This document shows positions 34,070 to 45,183 of a stretch of 64,000 nucleotides of DNA, in pieces (positions within the stretch are counted from its first letter, which is position 1; each line of letters opens with the position of its first letter). The stretch comes from Amborella trichopoda. Its lineage: Eukaryota; Streptophyta; Magnoliopsida; Amborellales; Amborellaceae. The stretch covers positions 1,143,787-1,207,786 of the forward strand of contig NW_006495648.1 of the NCBI RefSeq assembly GCF_000471905.2. Reading direction: 5' to 3'. Position numbers and translations under genes: made by a program. The notes beneath the pieces are model-generated. The model saw only the letters and a list, made by a program, of their open reading frames with translations, did not search any database and was not told the origin of the DNA.

Positions 34070-35246
34070 TCAGGGATGGTACTTCTTTAGGTATTACCCA
34101 TTGATAGGGGGCATTGCCTCCTCTCTATCGGGATGTGCCAATATGTAGGCTCCATTTGGCGAGACTTTCTTAACTATGAAGGGCCCTTCCCACTTGGGTT
34201 CGAACTTCCCTTTACGTCGTCCATGCATAACAATGAGCCTCTTAACGGCTAGAACTAGATCCCCACGGGCGAATGAGCGGATTTTGACTGACTTATCAAT
34301 AACCCTCTTCATTCTCCCCTGGTTGAGTTCAAGATTCTGCTGCGCTTCCAACCTCTTTTTGCCGAGAGCGTCTAATTCCTGATACTAACCCTTTCATCTT
34401 TGGTTAATCCTTGATGTATAACAACACGCAGTGAAGGGATTTGAATTTTGAGGGGTAAAACTGCTTCACCTCCATAAACCAAAGAATAAGGGGTGGAATC
34501 AGTAGCATTTCGTGTAGTAGTGCGATAGGCCCATAATGCTTTAGGAAGTTTCTCATGCCAATTCTTCTATGACTTCAACACCGATTTCCTTAAAATGTTG
34601 CACAAAGTTTTATTGAAGGCTTCAGCCAAGCCATTCGCTCGAGGGTGGTACATAGTTGAGTACTTCCACTCGAAACCGAACTGGTTAACCAAGCGATCAA
34701 TATGATGACTTTTGAATTGAGGGCCTTTATCAGAGATAATCCGGTCAGGAACCCCAAACCGATATATGATGTGGTGCGGCACAAAGTTGGCCACCGTAGC
34801 ACCTGAAACTTGCTTGACCGGGACAACTTCAGCCCATTTTGAGAAATAATCTGTCGCTACCAAGATGAAGGCACGAGCCATTGCAGAAGGAGGGTCAATA
34901 GGCCCTACAATGTCCATGCCCCATTGTGAAAAGGTCCATGATGCCTCCGTAAGGTGCAAAGGCTCTGGAGGTTGATGGATGAGACTCGAATGTATTTGGC
35001 GCACCTGACATCTCTTGGCATAGTTTAATGAGTCGGTTGTCATCGAAGGCCAGTAATATCCAATCTAAGTATCCGATCATAGAGCTTAGGGCTAGACTGA
35101 TGCAACCGGCAGATTCTTGAGTGAACTTCTTCCAAGACTTTATTTGCCTTTTGCATATCTACACATCTGAGAAGGATGCCATCGAAAGAACGTTTGAAGA
35201 AAACATCTCCTTCAAGGAGGGTGTACTTAGTGGACATACGTCGCAC
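34070..35246 (-). pseudogene. Integrase of element B
   Basis: The order is an H2C2-type zinc-binding segment (KYTLLEGDVFFKRSFDG, then EEVHSRICRLHQ at 35225-35110), core Asp in WGMDIVGPID (about 34918), TDYFSKWAEVVPVKQ, second Asp in ISDKGPQFKSHH (about 34735), Glu in NGLAEAFNKTL (about 34630) and a GPY/F-like end KFEPKWEGPFIVKKVSPNGAY (about 34190). All three catalytic residues are kept. The frame is broken near 35040-35100, around 34567 and by a TAA at the end where C has Arg. The family inserts cDNA. Context is directly after the archaeal-type RNase H. Confidence 0.88.
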
Positions 35247-35439
35247 ATTATTGTGCTCAGCACGATCTTCAGGAAGCCTCCCATACTTTATGAAGTTAAT
35301 CAGGGGTTCTCCCCAATCTTCTACCTACGCAACCTTTGCACACATTGGGTCGAAAACCTCTGGTTCCTGTTTTTGCAAACCTGCTTTTGACTTTGTTCGA
35401 TTTCTTGTTCAGCTTTTATAGCTGATAAGAGTGCTTCAA

Positions 35440-35950
35440 ATGGATAAGGAGGGCACTCAGGGAAGAGATTTCTCTCATCGTCTACATCAACTTCGGTTCT
35501 CATCTTGATGTGTCTCCATTCTGCGACCCAGACAGGTGTAGGTCCTGGAAAAGACAACTGAATTGTAGCTCCCAGCATTGTGAGTGCATCAGCCTGTGAG
35601 TTTAACCTCTTGGGGATGTGGGTGAGGGACACTTCATTGAACTGGGCCATATACGATTTTGCTGTCTCGTGATAAGGCTTGAGAGTGTCCTTTCTTACAT
35701 CGTAAATCCCTTTGAGCTGGTGAATGATCAACTCAGAGTTGCCATAGATTTTGAGCTGCTCTAAGTCTAGGTTGAAAGCAATCTCCAACCCAATTATCTG
35801 GGCTTGATATTCCGCCTCATTATGGAAGCTAGCCTCAATGAGAGAGAAGGATAAAGGAAGTATGCCTCGTTTCGGTGTTATGAATAATACTCTGGTCCCC
35901 TTCGGTCAGATTCGAAGGCTCCATCAAAGTACATTTCCCATACATCAGCA
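35440..35950 (-). pseudogene. Archaeal-type RNase H domain of element B
   Basis: This is the second RNase H typical of Tat-lineage elements. Seen: MYFDGAFESD (first catalytic Asp, about 35930), a frameshift near 35880, HNEAEYQAQIIG (Glu), LKIYGNSELIIHQLKG near 35735, then HIPKRLNSQADAL near 35600. The GDSEL motif reads GNSEL because GAC has become AAC, so a catalytic Asp is lost; element C keeps GDSEL at the same place. It follows the gypsy RNase H and precedes the integrase, as in other Tat elements. Confidence 0.82.
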
Positions 35951-35979
35951 AGTTCTGCACATAATACTTCTTCATCAGA

Positions 35980-36520
35980 AAAGTCACTAGATAAAGGGGA
36001 CTCTGCTGACACAGGATGTGCTATGAGAAAATCGACCAAAGCTTGGCCTTTGACAGCCTTTTGTGACACATAAGTGATGTCGAATTTCATCAGCAATAAG
36101 GCCCACTTAGCCATATGTCCTAACAAGCATGGTCGTGTCATGAGAAATTTTACTTGGTCAGCCTTTGATATAAGCTTCACCTCTTGACCAAGTAAGTAAT
36201 GACAAAGCTTTTGTATCGTGAAGATCAAAGCAAGGCACATCTTCTTGATAGGGGGATAATTCTTCTCAGCCCCTTGCATCCTATGGCTGAGATAGTACTA
36301 CGCGGTCTCTTTCCTCTCATCATTATTTTGTGCCAATAACACCCCAAGTGACTCGTCCAACGCGGTCACATACAGGATAAGTGGTCTTCCCAAAACTGGT
36401 GTAGAGAGCACTGAGGGATTGTGCAAATACTGCTTGATGTCAGCGAGGCCAGCGTGACATGCTTCATCCCAGATGAATGGAGTATCTTTCTTCAACAGTG
36501 CGTGAAAGGCTTGCAACGAC
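35980..36520 (-). pseudogene. Gypsy RNase H of element B
   Basis: Motifs seen are VLGRPLILYVTALDESLGVL, a stop near 36297, then GAEKNYPPIKKMCLAL and KLCHYLLGQEV, ending FDITYVSQKAVKGQAL-DFL. In element C the equivalent of IKKM is IEKM, so the conserved Glu has become Lys (GAG to AAG). It would degrade RNA in the RNA:DNA hybrid during reverse transcription. Confidence 0.82.
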
Positions 36521-37430
36521 ATGTGAGGTTTGAAATAAACCTGTGGATATAGGCCAGCTGCCTTGTAGGGAGCACAACCCTCGTAGTGTAGTAGGTGGTG
36601 GCATCTCCTGGATTACCTTGATCTTGACTGGTTCAACTTCTAATCCTCGATGCCTAACAATGAACCCCAAGAACTTGCCTGAGCGCACACCAAAAGCACA
36701 TTTTAGCGGGTTCATGTTTAACGGATGAAGGCGTAATCTTTCGAACCCCTTTTCAAGATCTTTCATGTGAGCTTGTTTTGCCTCGGATTTCGCCACCAAA
36801 TCATCGACATAGCATTCGACCTCCTTGTGCATCATGTCATCAAAGATGGTGCTCATTGCTCTCTGATACGTGGCACCAGCATTGTTCAATCCAAAAGGCA
36901 TCATTGTGTAGCAAAAGACTCCTTTCGGAGTCAAGAACGCAGTGGCTTCCTCATCTTCTGGAGCTATCTGTATCTGGTTATACCCAGAATATCCATTCAT
37001 GAAAGAGAAGAGCTAACAATGAGTTGTAGAGTCTATGAGCATTTTCATGAATGGCACCGGAAAGTCATATTTTAGACAAGCGGCATTGAGGTCGCGGAAG
37101 TCGATGCAGACCCTGATTTGGCTAGTTTTCTTCTTGAATGACACAACATTTGCCAACCATTTGGGGTATTTGACTTCGCGAATGAAACTTGCTTGCTTAA
37201 TTTTGGTTACCTCAGCATCTATCTGCATTTCAATATTAAACCTAAGCGTTCTTGATTTCTACTTGACCGGTTTAACAATCGGATCGATGCCGAGGCAGTG
37301 AACTGCAACTTGTAGATCTATACCAGGCATCTCATGGTAATGGCATGCAAAGACATCTCGATTCGCTCACAAAAAGGCAGTAAAGTTCTCCTTCTCCTTT
37401 AGAGACATATTCACCGAAATGAAAGTGGGT
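36521..37430 (-). pseudogene. Reverse transcriptase of element B
   Basis: Motifs in order: EMQIDAEVTKIKQASFI, KYPKWLANVV (fingers), QIRVCIDFRDLNAACLK, FSFMNGYSGYNQIQIAPED, FLTPKGVFCYTMMPFGLNNA (palm), YVDD at 36811-36800, then MNPLKCAFGVRSGKFLGF and QGSWPISTG. Active-site YVDD is intact. Stops occur at about 37016 and near 37270, with a TAG at about 37367. It copies element RNA into cDNA. No protease lies upstream. Confidence 0.9.
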
Positions 37431-38515
37431 CTGGGATCATCCTCATCCCCTAAGTTTATTTCTTCGAGCTCATCGGCTGTGGCTTGACCGCCTCTTTCCC
37501 ATTCTTCTGGGGCTTCTTTCCACTCCTCATCATTATCTTCTGAGGACTTCTCATTGACTTCAAGTGTAAAAGCCCATGATTCCGCATCTTTGCTTCCAAT
37601 AAAGTTCTAGTGTAGGTCATAATTTCTGCACCCTCCGTGAACGGAGTAGCAGAAGGGTTGACTTCTAATATATGAGGGTGCGAAAAACTAGCTGGATAGT
37701 TATGAAGAGGTGAAGGGGGACTTTCGCAAGGGTCGCTTAATTCTTGACGAGGTGTCAGGGGTGCTTGGTCTGGAGTAGCTGATACTTCATAGACTTGTAT
37801 CATAAGGCAAGCCTTTTGAGCATAAAAGGTCTGCCCTCTTGATTCAATCAGTCTTTGCTCCAAGTCTGGCTCTGAGGGCCACTGAGATTTCTTTGGCTTA
37901 GACTTCCCATGCTTGCCAACAGAGGAAGATGGCTGTGATTGAGCTTAAGTTGCCAAGGCATCGACAACTGTTAGGAATCCAGCATCAAGGTCTGGACATT
38001 GCAAGGATGTACTTGTAGAAGACGCAAAAGAAGAAGAGGGGGAGGAAGAAGAAGAAGAAGAAGCAGAAGCAGAACCAAGGTTAGTAGATGAGGGGGATTT
38101 ATGGTCATTCCTCTCATTAGACCTATTTGGGAGCTTTTTACGTCATCACCAAGATTGGACAAGTGAAGAGGGTGCTTTAGATCTTTCTCCTGCTTAGACC
38201 ATTAGGGAGTGCTTTTAACGTCATCACCCTCATTGGATGTGACTTGAGTAAGGGATGACCGGAGGGTGTCTTCCTATGAGGTAAAAGGGGAGAAATGATC
38301 ATGTCAGGGATGAAATCCTGCAAAGTCGGCAAGGGAGGCAAAGGCCTAAGAAACTCTTGCTCGACCGGTTGTTGAGGAGGCCTATTCCTTCTGCGAACTC
38401 TTCTTGGAGCCTGTCTCCTCTTAAGTGCATTTAGGGGTGCTTGATTCATCTCACTAGGTCTATGAAGAGTCCTAGCTTGATGGGTAGCCTCTTGCCTAAA
38501 TGACTTTTGTCTGCT
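37431..38515 (-). pseudogene. Gag-pol linker of element B
   Basis: The segment contains an Arg/Pro-rich block (RRRNRPPQQPVEQEFLRPLP near 38370), a serine-rich stretch over a pyrimidine tract (about 37995-38085), then KKSQWPSEPDLEQRLIESRG and an acidic end DEDDPRPTFIS before the RT. In most gypsy elements an aspartic protease (D-S/T-G) lies in this place; I find no such motif in any frame here. Frames are interrupted at about 37945, 38160 and 38450. Confidence 0.65.
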
Positions 38516-41500
38516 TCACCCATGGTAGACTGTCCATGGTTGAGTAGTCGATGTTTCAGCAGAATCTGAAACATCATTGCTTAGATCTTGTGTTGAGAGG
38601 TCCTCTTTCACGGGTGGAGTAATGATTTGGGGGTCCCCCATTGGAAGGTTATAGGATTCCTGACATTCTTGTATCTTCTTGGAGATTATGTCATGAAAGG
38701 TGAAGCATTCACTTATATCATGGCCCCATATCTGATGGTATGGGCACCAGTGGTTCTCGGTCTCTTTAGCTAGGCGCTTGGGTTGCCTTGCTGCTTTGGT
38801 GTGATAAAGCCTAGTTGAAGCATCATGGCAAACAAGGCTCAAAGGAGATCAGGCGCTTCGTCTTCTTCATAACCGTTACTATATGAGAGACTTTTGTTGC
38901 CCCGAATGCCTTCTTGAGTTCCTCCAGTTTAATCTGACCCTTATGGATCAGGGCCTCAATAAGGTCCTTGAGTGTAAAGCAATCCTCAGTGGAGTGGTTT
39001 ACCCTCCGATGATATGCACAATATTTTGCGTGCGAATCAAGACCAACTTGGTCAGGAAACTTGGCCTCAGGTAATTCAACCATATTCTATTCGAGCAATA
39101 ATCGGAGCTGTGCAGGAACCCATTCCTTTTCAAAGGGATAAACATTATTCTGATGGATGATCCAATACTCATTCCGATTGAGGTTGGCAGGTGGAGGCAC
39201 CCGATTATATGACTGTTGTTGCTTGCCTCCTTGCGGTGCTGGCTTTGATGTGCCTACCCCTTTGGAGAGGTCCAAAGTTTGGGAAGCAGCCTTCTTTGGA
39301 TCAGCTATTGTGACAGTTGCACTGATCACTCCTATATGTTGGTTGCCCTAGGCGTTGGTTCGAGAGTTACTGTTGCCCCAGTTATTTCCCAAGTTTGAGG
39401 ATTGTTGTCGTGATCCATTATGATGGCGTGACAAGCTTTCAATGTGCACTGACTTAGAGATCAGGTCTGACATGAAGGTTGGCTTGGAGGCCTCAACATG
39501 TAGAGCGATCTCAGGTCGCATGTTTCGAACCCAGGTTTGAACTGCTTCCTTCTCAGGCATAGGATTAGGGTGGCGAGCTGCCAATTCTCTCTACCTCGAT
39601 ATAAATTTGTCGACTGGTTCGTCCATCTCTTGGGCAAAGTGAGAAGTTTAATGGTTTGGACCTCCCTCTCGACCTCATAAAAACGCTGATGGAATAACTC
39701 CTCCATCTCCTCCAAGGCATGTACTGAGTTTGGAGGTAACCGAGCATACCACTGGAATGCAGGTTCATCAAGGGTTTCAACGAACTGACGGAGAAGGAAT
39801 CTCCCCTCAGCCGTTGTTTCTCGGCATGCTGCTTGAAAGTGAGCAATTGTATTGGTGTGGGGAAGTTGTTCCATCGAAGCGAGAAAACTTCCCTTTCTTG
39901 TAGTCCGAGGGAAATGGGACTTGCTCGATGTAAGCGGGGTACGGCTTGTGATAAAGGATCGTGCCCTGTATGCCTGGGATCTGCTTGTTCTTCAGGCGTT
40001 GAGTTACCATGGCATCAATGTCTACCTGAGAGAAAGGGTGAGGGACAGAATTGTCCTGTGAGGCAAGAGGAGGAGGCTGCCTGAGAGGCACATCTTCTGA
40101 GTGATGAGAATTGACTTCATGGTTTGTCGAGTGGTGAGCAATCTCCATGTTCTCCATCATCGCTTGGACCATCTGTTTGAACCTTGCCATATGGGCCCCT
40201 TGAGAGTTGGCAGGTTCATTTATGACCATGACACTGACCGTTTCTCCAGGGAAGTCAAGCTTAGCGGTTGAAGGTTTTCGTGCTTGACAGGTTACACGCA
40301 GTAGATCGGTCAGTAGGGCTTCAGCATGCGCTGACTAGACCCAACTCGTGTATGCCGAGCGTGTAAGCATCGGTTCTTGATGGTCTTGGGACCGTGGCTA
40401 TTGAGTGGCCAGGTCATCCTCAATGACATTAACCACAACGCAGGATTCTATTTCCTTGTCTTAAAGCTTTGTCGACTGAAGAGGGTAAAAGTGATTCTGG
40501 TGAAGAAGGCTATCAGAGCTGAGTGCCCTGACTATCTTGACTGCTCCTCTAGCCAGAATTCAAAAACCCTTATTGTGCTTAGCTTTGAGAGTTTGATGAA
40601 CCTCTCGCCAGAATTGCGATTGGGATTGCGGTTGGTCAGCTCTTCTTGCACAAGAGAGGGCTGTCTTGATCAGGTGCAGCAAAGGATGGGGGCCAGGGAC
40701 TGGAGTTAACTTGGATCGTGGGAGAAAAGGGACAAGGTCTCTCATGAGGTACTTGCCCCGAGCTCCTTTATGGGCTCCAAAGGCATGATGGAGATATTAG
40801 GGCTGGTTGAGGATGACACTCTTGGGGTCTTCGAGTACCAAGGTTTGAGGTGCTTGCCTGAAAGCGACAGGGCAGGTGGTGGAATGATCAACTCACGATG
40901 ACACTCGAGTCAGGAGCGGAGAACATCAGTTTGGGGAGGCAGCGCATGTGCACCCCTTGAAGAAGGAGAACTGGTAACTTTGGGGTCAGCCCAGGCTTGA
41001 GCAGATTGACTGGCTTTAAGAGGCCGAGTATCGCGAGCAAGTATTTGTAAGGATGCAAGTGGGAACCTGTCCCTTACAGGGTGCGCTAGTGTGTGATGAG
41101 TAGGGAAACAAGGAGGTGGTTCCCTGTGTGCTCGGGTTGGCGCAGCGACGGCTTTGCTCCGTGTAGTGGGATGAAAATGTATAATGTGTATAAGATCTAG
41201 CCCAAGGAGGCTGGATCCTGAACAGTGGCTCAAGGCAATATGAGAGTTTCCCCAAGGTGTGGCTTGAGTGAGCGACCCACGATCATTGGGGTGTGTGCGA
41301 GAGGTGGAGGCCACAGGGTCTCCGCTTCAATGTGTCGAGACTTTAAGGATAGAGACTCGTGGTGGTGCAGGAATGTGGGGGGTGGACTTACGGTGACCCG
41401 CATAAGCAACGACAACTTGTTTGCCTTTTACAGCGAGGGATTGGGCACCCTTCCGGTGTACCTCGGTAATACGACCGACAAGTGACTTGTCGATCGCTGG

Positions 41501-41767
41501 GTGCATGCTGTGAAGGGTAGCTGAAGAGCTACCAATGCAGGGTGCTTTGATAGAGGTTCTACCAGAGCTAAGAGATGGGGAGTTAGGGACCTCAGAGCCC
41601 CTACTCAAGCCAATCCAGGTTAGAACCTAGGAGCTAGACTCGAGGTCGTTGCTCAAAAGGAGGGTTGGGAAAAAAGTCCGAGGAACTTGTTCTTGGGGGA
41701 CCGTCACTAATGCAGGGATAAGAAAATCCCCGATTCGAATAAAGGGGTTAGAGAACCCAATAGCCAT
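38516..41767 (-). pseudogene. Gag of element B
   Basis: The start at 41767 is fixed by homology with C and A. The order is a hydrophobic N-terminal stretch (NPFIRIGDFLIPA), an S/P/H-rich basic region (41608-40900) with RITEVHRKGA, and a long linker. The capsid begins near 40229 (FKQMVQAMMENME). It continues with EQVPFPSDYKKGKFSRFDG near 39900, RQFVETLDEPAFQWYARLPP near 39780, QRFYEVE, and FMSDLISKSVHIESL near 39460. Two zinc-like segments follow: YCAYHRRVNHSTEDCFTLKD (about 39030) and WCPYHQIWGHDISECFTFHD (about 38740). These CxYH-x-H-x-C patterns resemble Tat gag zinc motifs. Many frameshifts and stops are present. Gag forms the virus-like particle. Confidence 0.82.
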
Positions 41768-41836
41768 TAGTATGAAAATAAAGAAAATGAAAGAAGGGAC
41801 TAGCCAAACAAGTACGATTTGACAAAGGGGTAGTAA

Positions 41837-41855
41837 GTCCCCAGGTGAGTCGTCA
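41837..41855 (-). promoter_or_regulatory. Primer binding site of element B
   Basis: The minus strand reads tgacgactcacctggggac, a diverged form of tggtgactccactggggac in A, directly inside LTR L3. Confidence 0.65.
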
Positions 41856-42959
41856 AGCTGGTTAGGTGCCTATATCTCGCCTTCCGGATCTAGATGATCT
41901 GGCGGCACGTATCTCGGAGTTTAGGAAAACCCGAGATTTGAGATTGTTCTCTCGAGAACTTTACTCAAAACAAGGGCAGGTATTACCAACGGATGAGACA
42001 GAAATTTAAGGTGGGTTTGGGACTTACTCGGGTTGGTTCGCATGGGCGCCCTCTTAGATAACGAAGAAGGCCCCCCCAGTCGTAAAATTGGTTCAGAATC
42101 GCCTCCCTTGACCTGTATCCTTCTATTTCTGAAAACACACAATATGACAAATGTTACAAGACAAGTGGGTCAAAGGACCACACCTTGCCTTTGGGCAAAC
42201 ATGCACGTACGTTCACATTCAAATGAAAGATGAGAGAATGAAGATTGGGCTGAGAAGAATTTGATCACATAGTGAAACCAACACAGTGACCTAACTAGTA
42301 GGTAATCGATCTATCGTGGTAGTAAAACGGGCTTGGTAACTCAGACCGGCTCAACATAGTTACTACTAGACGACCGTACCAACAACGACTAGCTAGACAC
42401 TATGGCTTGTTTGTCGTGGAGATAAAACGGGCACAGTAATTACGACCAACACAACAAAAGTTACTGCTACATGACAAAACTACCATACAAGGCTAATCTC
42501 AATCCTTCCTTGATCAAACAAGAGAGTAAAGAGAGGAAGAAGAAGACAAGCAGAGGAAAGAGTGAAGAAAAGAATTTCAGTTGAGATAGAGAAATAGTGA
42601 AAGAAGGAGAAGAGAAGAGTATTATAAAGGATGAGAGAAAAAGAAGAGAAAGAGAATGACAGGGTGAAGAAGAATGGGTGAAGGAGAAAAAGGGGGGAGA
42701 GGAAAAAAATAAGAGAGAAAAGCAGGGAAGAGGAAGAGAAAGAGAGAAGTAAGAAGAGAAGAGACAGATGACAATGAGATAAAGAGGAAAGAGAAACTTA
42801 GACTGCATTAAGGCTTCGCCAGCTGGGACTAAAGAAGAGGGAAGAAAAGACCCAGGCGGTGCTAAGGTTTTGCTAGCTGGGATTGAAGAAGAAGGAAGAA
42901 AAGACCCAGCGATGCTAAGGCTTCACCAGCTGGGTTGGACAAGAAAGGAAAGAGAACTC

Positions 42960-43395
42960 AAACGGTGATGAGCCTGCGCCGTCTGGAATAGAAGAGTGAA
43001 GACAGAGAAAGAACTCAAACGCGATGGTCTGGCGTCATCTGGGATAGGAGAGAGAAAAAGGGGAGAGAACGCGGACAACGATGGGCTTACACTGTCTGAG
43101 ATAAGAGAGAAAGAGATAGAAAGAACTCAGGCGACGATGGGCTTGCGTCGTTTGAGATAAGTGAGAATTAGAGAGAAAGAACTCGGACGGTGATGGGCTT
43201 GCACTGTCTGAGATAAGAGAGAAAGAGAGAGAAAGAACTTGGACGATGATGCCATTACGCCATTTGAGATGAGAGAGAAACAAAGAGAAAGAGCTCAGAT
43301 GGCGATGGGCTTGCTCCGTCTGATATAAGAGAGAACAAGAGAGAAAGAACTTAAATGGCGATGGGCTTATGCCATCTGAAATAAGAGAGAAAGAG
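42960..43395 (-). repeat. 56-bp hairpin minisatellite of L3
   Basis: The landmark gatgggctt and its variants fall exactly 56 bp apart at 43080, 43136, 43192, 43248, 43304 and 43360, with earlier units near 43023 and 42967. Plus-strand stems: 43126-43136/43146-43156 (ctcaggcgacg/cgtcgtttgag) and 43182-43192/43202-43212 (ctcggacggtg/cactgtctgag), 11 pairs each including two G-T wobbles. GA-rich spacers separate them. Confidence 0.92.
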
Positions 43396-43863
43396 GGAGT
43401 TTTGGCAGAGACCCGACTCACCATTCAGGCTAGACCCAACTTGCTGCTTGTGTTTCGGAAACAAGAGGACATCACGCCGAGCAAGGGATACACCATGGAT
43501 GAATGGAGGAAAGAAAAACAAGGGAAAGAGTGACGCGATAGACCAGAGGAAGAAAAGAGAGAAAGATAGAGATAGAGACAAAAAAGAAAGGGAAGAGATA
43601 GACCATAAAGAGATAAACAGAGAAGAAGAGAGAGAAAATAGAGATAGGGATGGGATGAGAGAGAAAAGAGATAAAAAAAGACTTAAAGAAGAGAGAGAAA
43701 AGAGGAGGAGAGAAAAATTACCTTACTGAAGGGTACCGACGCTCTTCTTTTATCTCCTCTCTCTCTCTCCCAGACATACCCACGAACTCAAGTAAAAATT
43801 TGAAACTTTATTGGTGATTCTAAAAAAATGAACGAAGCCCATTTATAATAAGGTTTAGCATGT

Positions 43864-43870
43864 TTATATA
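43864..43870 (-). promoter_or_regulatory. TATA box of L3
   Basis: The minus strand reads ttctatataaacatg, as in L2, L4 and L5. Confidence 0.65.
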
Positions 43871-45183
43871 GAATTGGGCTAAAACATGGGTGGATGCCCA
43901 AAAAATAACTAAATTGATGATAATTATAATTATTTTAAATTAAAAAAAATTAAAAAAATAGGGTGCAAAAATACTATTTTACCCTTGCCTAACAATTCAC
44001 GAAATTTCAGAACAGTCCCTACTGCTACCCTTGAACTTGTGTGATCTTCCATGACTGATCTGGGATTGCTTTGATGCCCGTGTGATCAAAATATGATCAT
44101 TTTCTTGTAGGACTTGGCGTGGTGATCGTTTTGATACCAATTTCAAGCCATGGATCGTGTTTTTGAGCTACGATCATGAAACTTGAAATTTGCATGAATC
44201 TTGAAACTTCGGATCGATAGTGCACTTGTTCCTTAATATTTTTCTTCGGTTTCTTCATTGTAACGCACTGATTATGCCATCGCGTTTGCAAGGCAACAAA
44301 TGCTGCTCGATTCTGTGCCCAAACAAAGATTTCGCAACTTTTGAGTTTTGGCAGGAATCTGGAAATCCGATGACCGAAATTACAGTCACTTCGTTGCCTT
44401 TGTGTGTGAAATCCGACCATTCATCATATACGGGATTCGGACCAATGATAGCTCGAGACCTTACGCACACGATGGAGTTAGTTTCGCGTTGATCTGATGT
44501 GCGAGTGTCGTGATTTAGCTACTTGAGTGAGACGTGTCGCTGTTGAATTTTCTATAACTTCTCCACAAATTGGCAACTTATCTCTAGATTTTCTCCCTGC
44601 TCAAGCGTCTTCATGGAGTGTACCACATATCAAAACGTTCGTCTTGACGAGAAGAACAGGCTCACAAAATTTGAAAGTGATCCAACTTGGGACGAGTGAG
44701 ATATAGGTCTCGAAAGTTACTGTTCATGACTGTGAAAACAGTCACTTTTAAAGGTGTTTTAGTCTAGGGTGGCCGCACAGGAATAGTGTGTGGCCCCTCC
44801 TGTTTCAATGTTTTTCTTATAACGTTTTTCTGGAATGCCCGATTAAGCTGAAACTTGACCCATAGGGGTTTTCGATCATGCTGGATCCAATAGTGGGACC
44901 CCCACAGCTGTTTGACGCATCAAAAATATATTTTCAGTTGTAGGATTTGTTTTAGGGTGCAAGAGGCCAAATTTTCGAAACTGTTTCTTTGTGTTCACTG
45001 CCTTAGACATGTCGGATTGCAACTAAACTAGGCAGGTGGCCTTTTGGAGTGCTTATGAAGATCTTGACCAGTTTTGGAAAAATTTTGAGACTATCGAGAA
45101 TTCTAGATTTTGTCAGGCTTTATTGACTGACTTCCTTTTTATTCCGCATCGGGGACCAAGGTGCTGAAAAATGTGTTCAAACA

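Larger units (their letters stand above)
27239..45183 (-). mobile_element. Element B: Tat/Ogre-like LTR retrotransposon, nested in element A
   Basis: It reads right to left: LTR L3 (45183-41858), PBS (41855-41837), gag from 41767, RT, RNase H, archaeal-type RNase H, integrase to 34070, a 4.5-kb 3' region and LTR L2 (29599-27239). The internal part is about 12.3 kb and the full element would be near 19 kb. L2 lacks its last 0.9 kb. A 200-bp sample of L2 against L3 differs at roughly one position in ten by eye, so the insertion is not recent. No protease domain lies between gag and RT. Confidence 0.85.
41858..45183 (-). mobile_element. LTR L3, 5' LTR of element B
   Basis: A complete LTR of about 3.3 kb, starting tgtttgaaca at 45183. 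It contains the TATA box (43864-43870), donor-like cagtaag|gtaatttt at 43721, the 56-bp hairpin array, the paired TAGT/GAGTTACC-type block (about 42290-42470), acceptor-like gttttcag at 42129 and the conserved gcgccctcttag block (about 42050). It abuts element A gag sequence at 45184. Confidence 0.88.
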
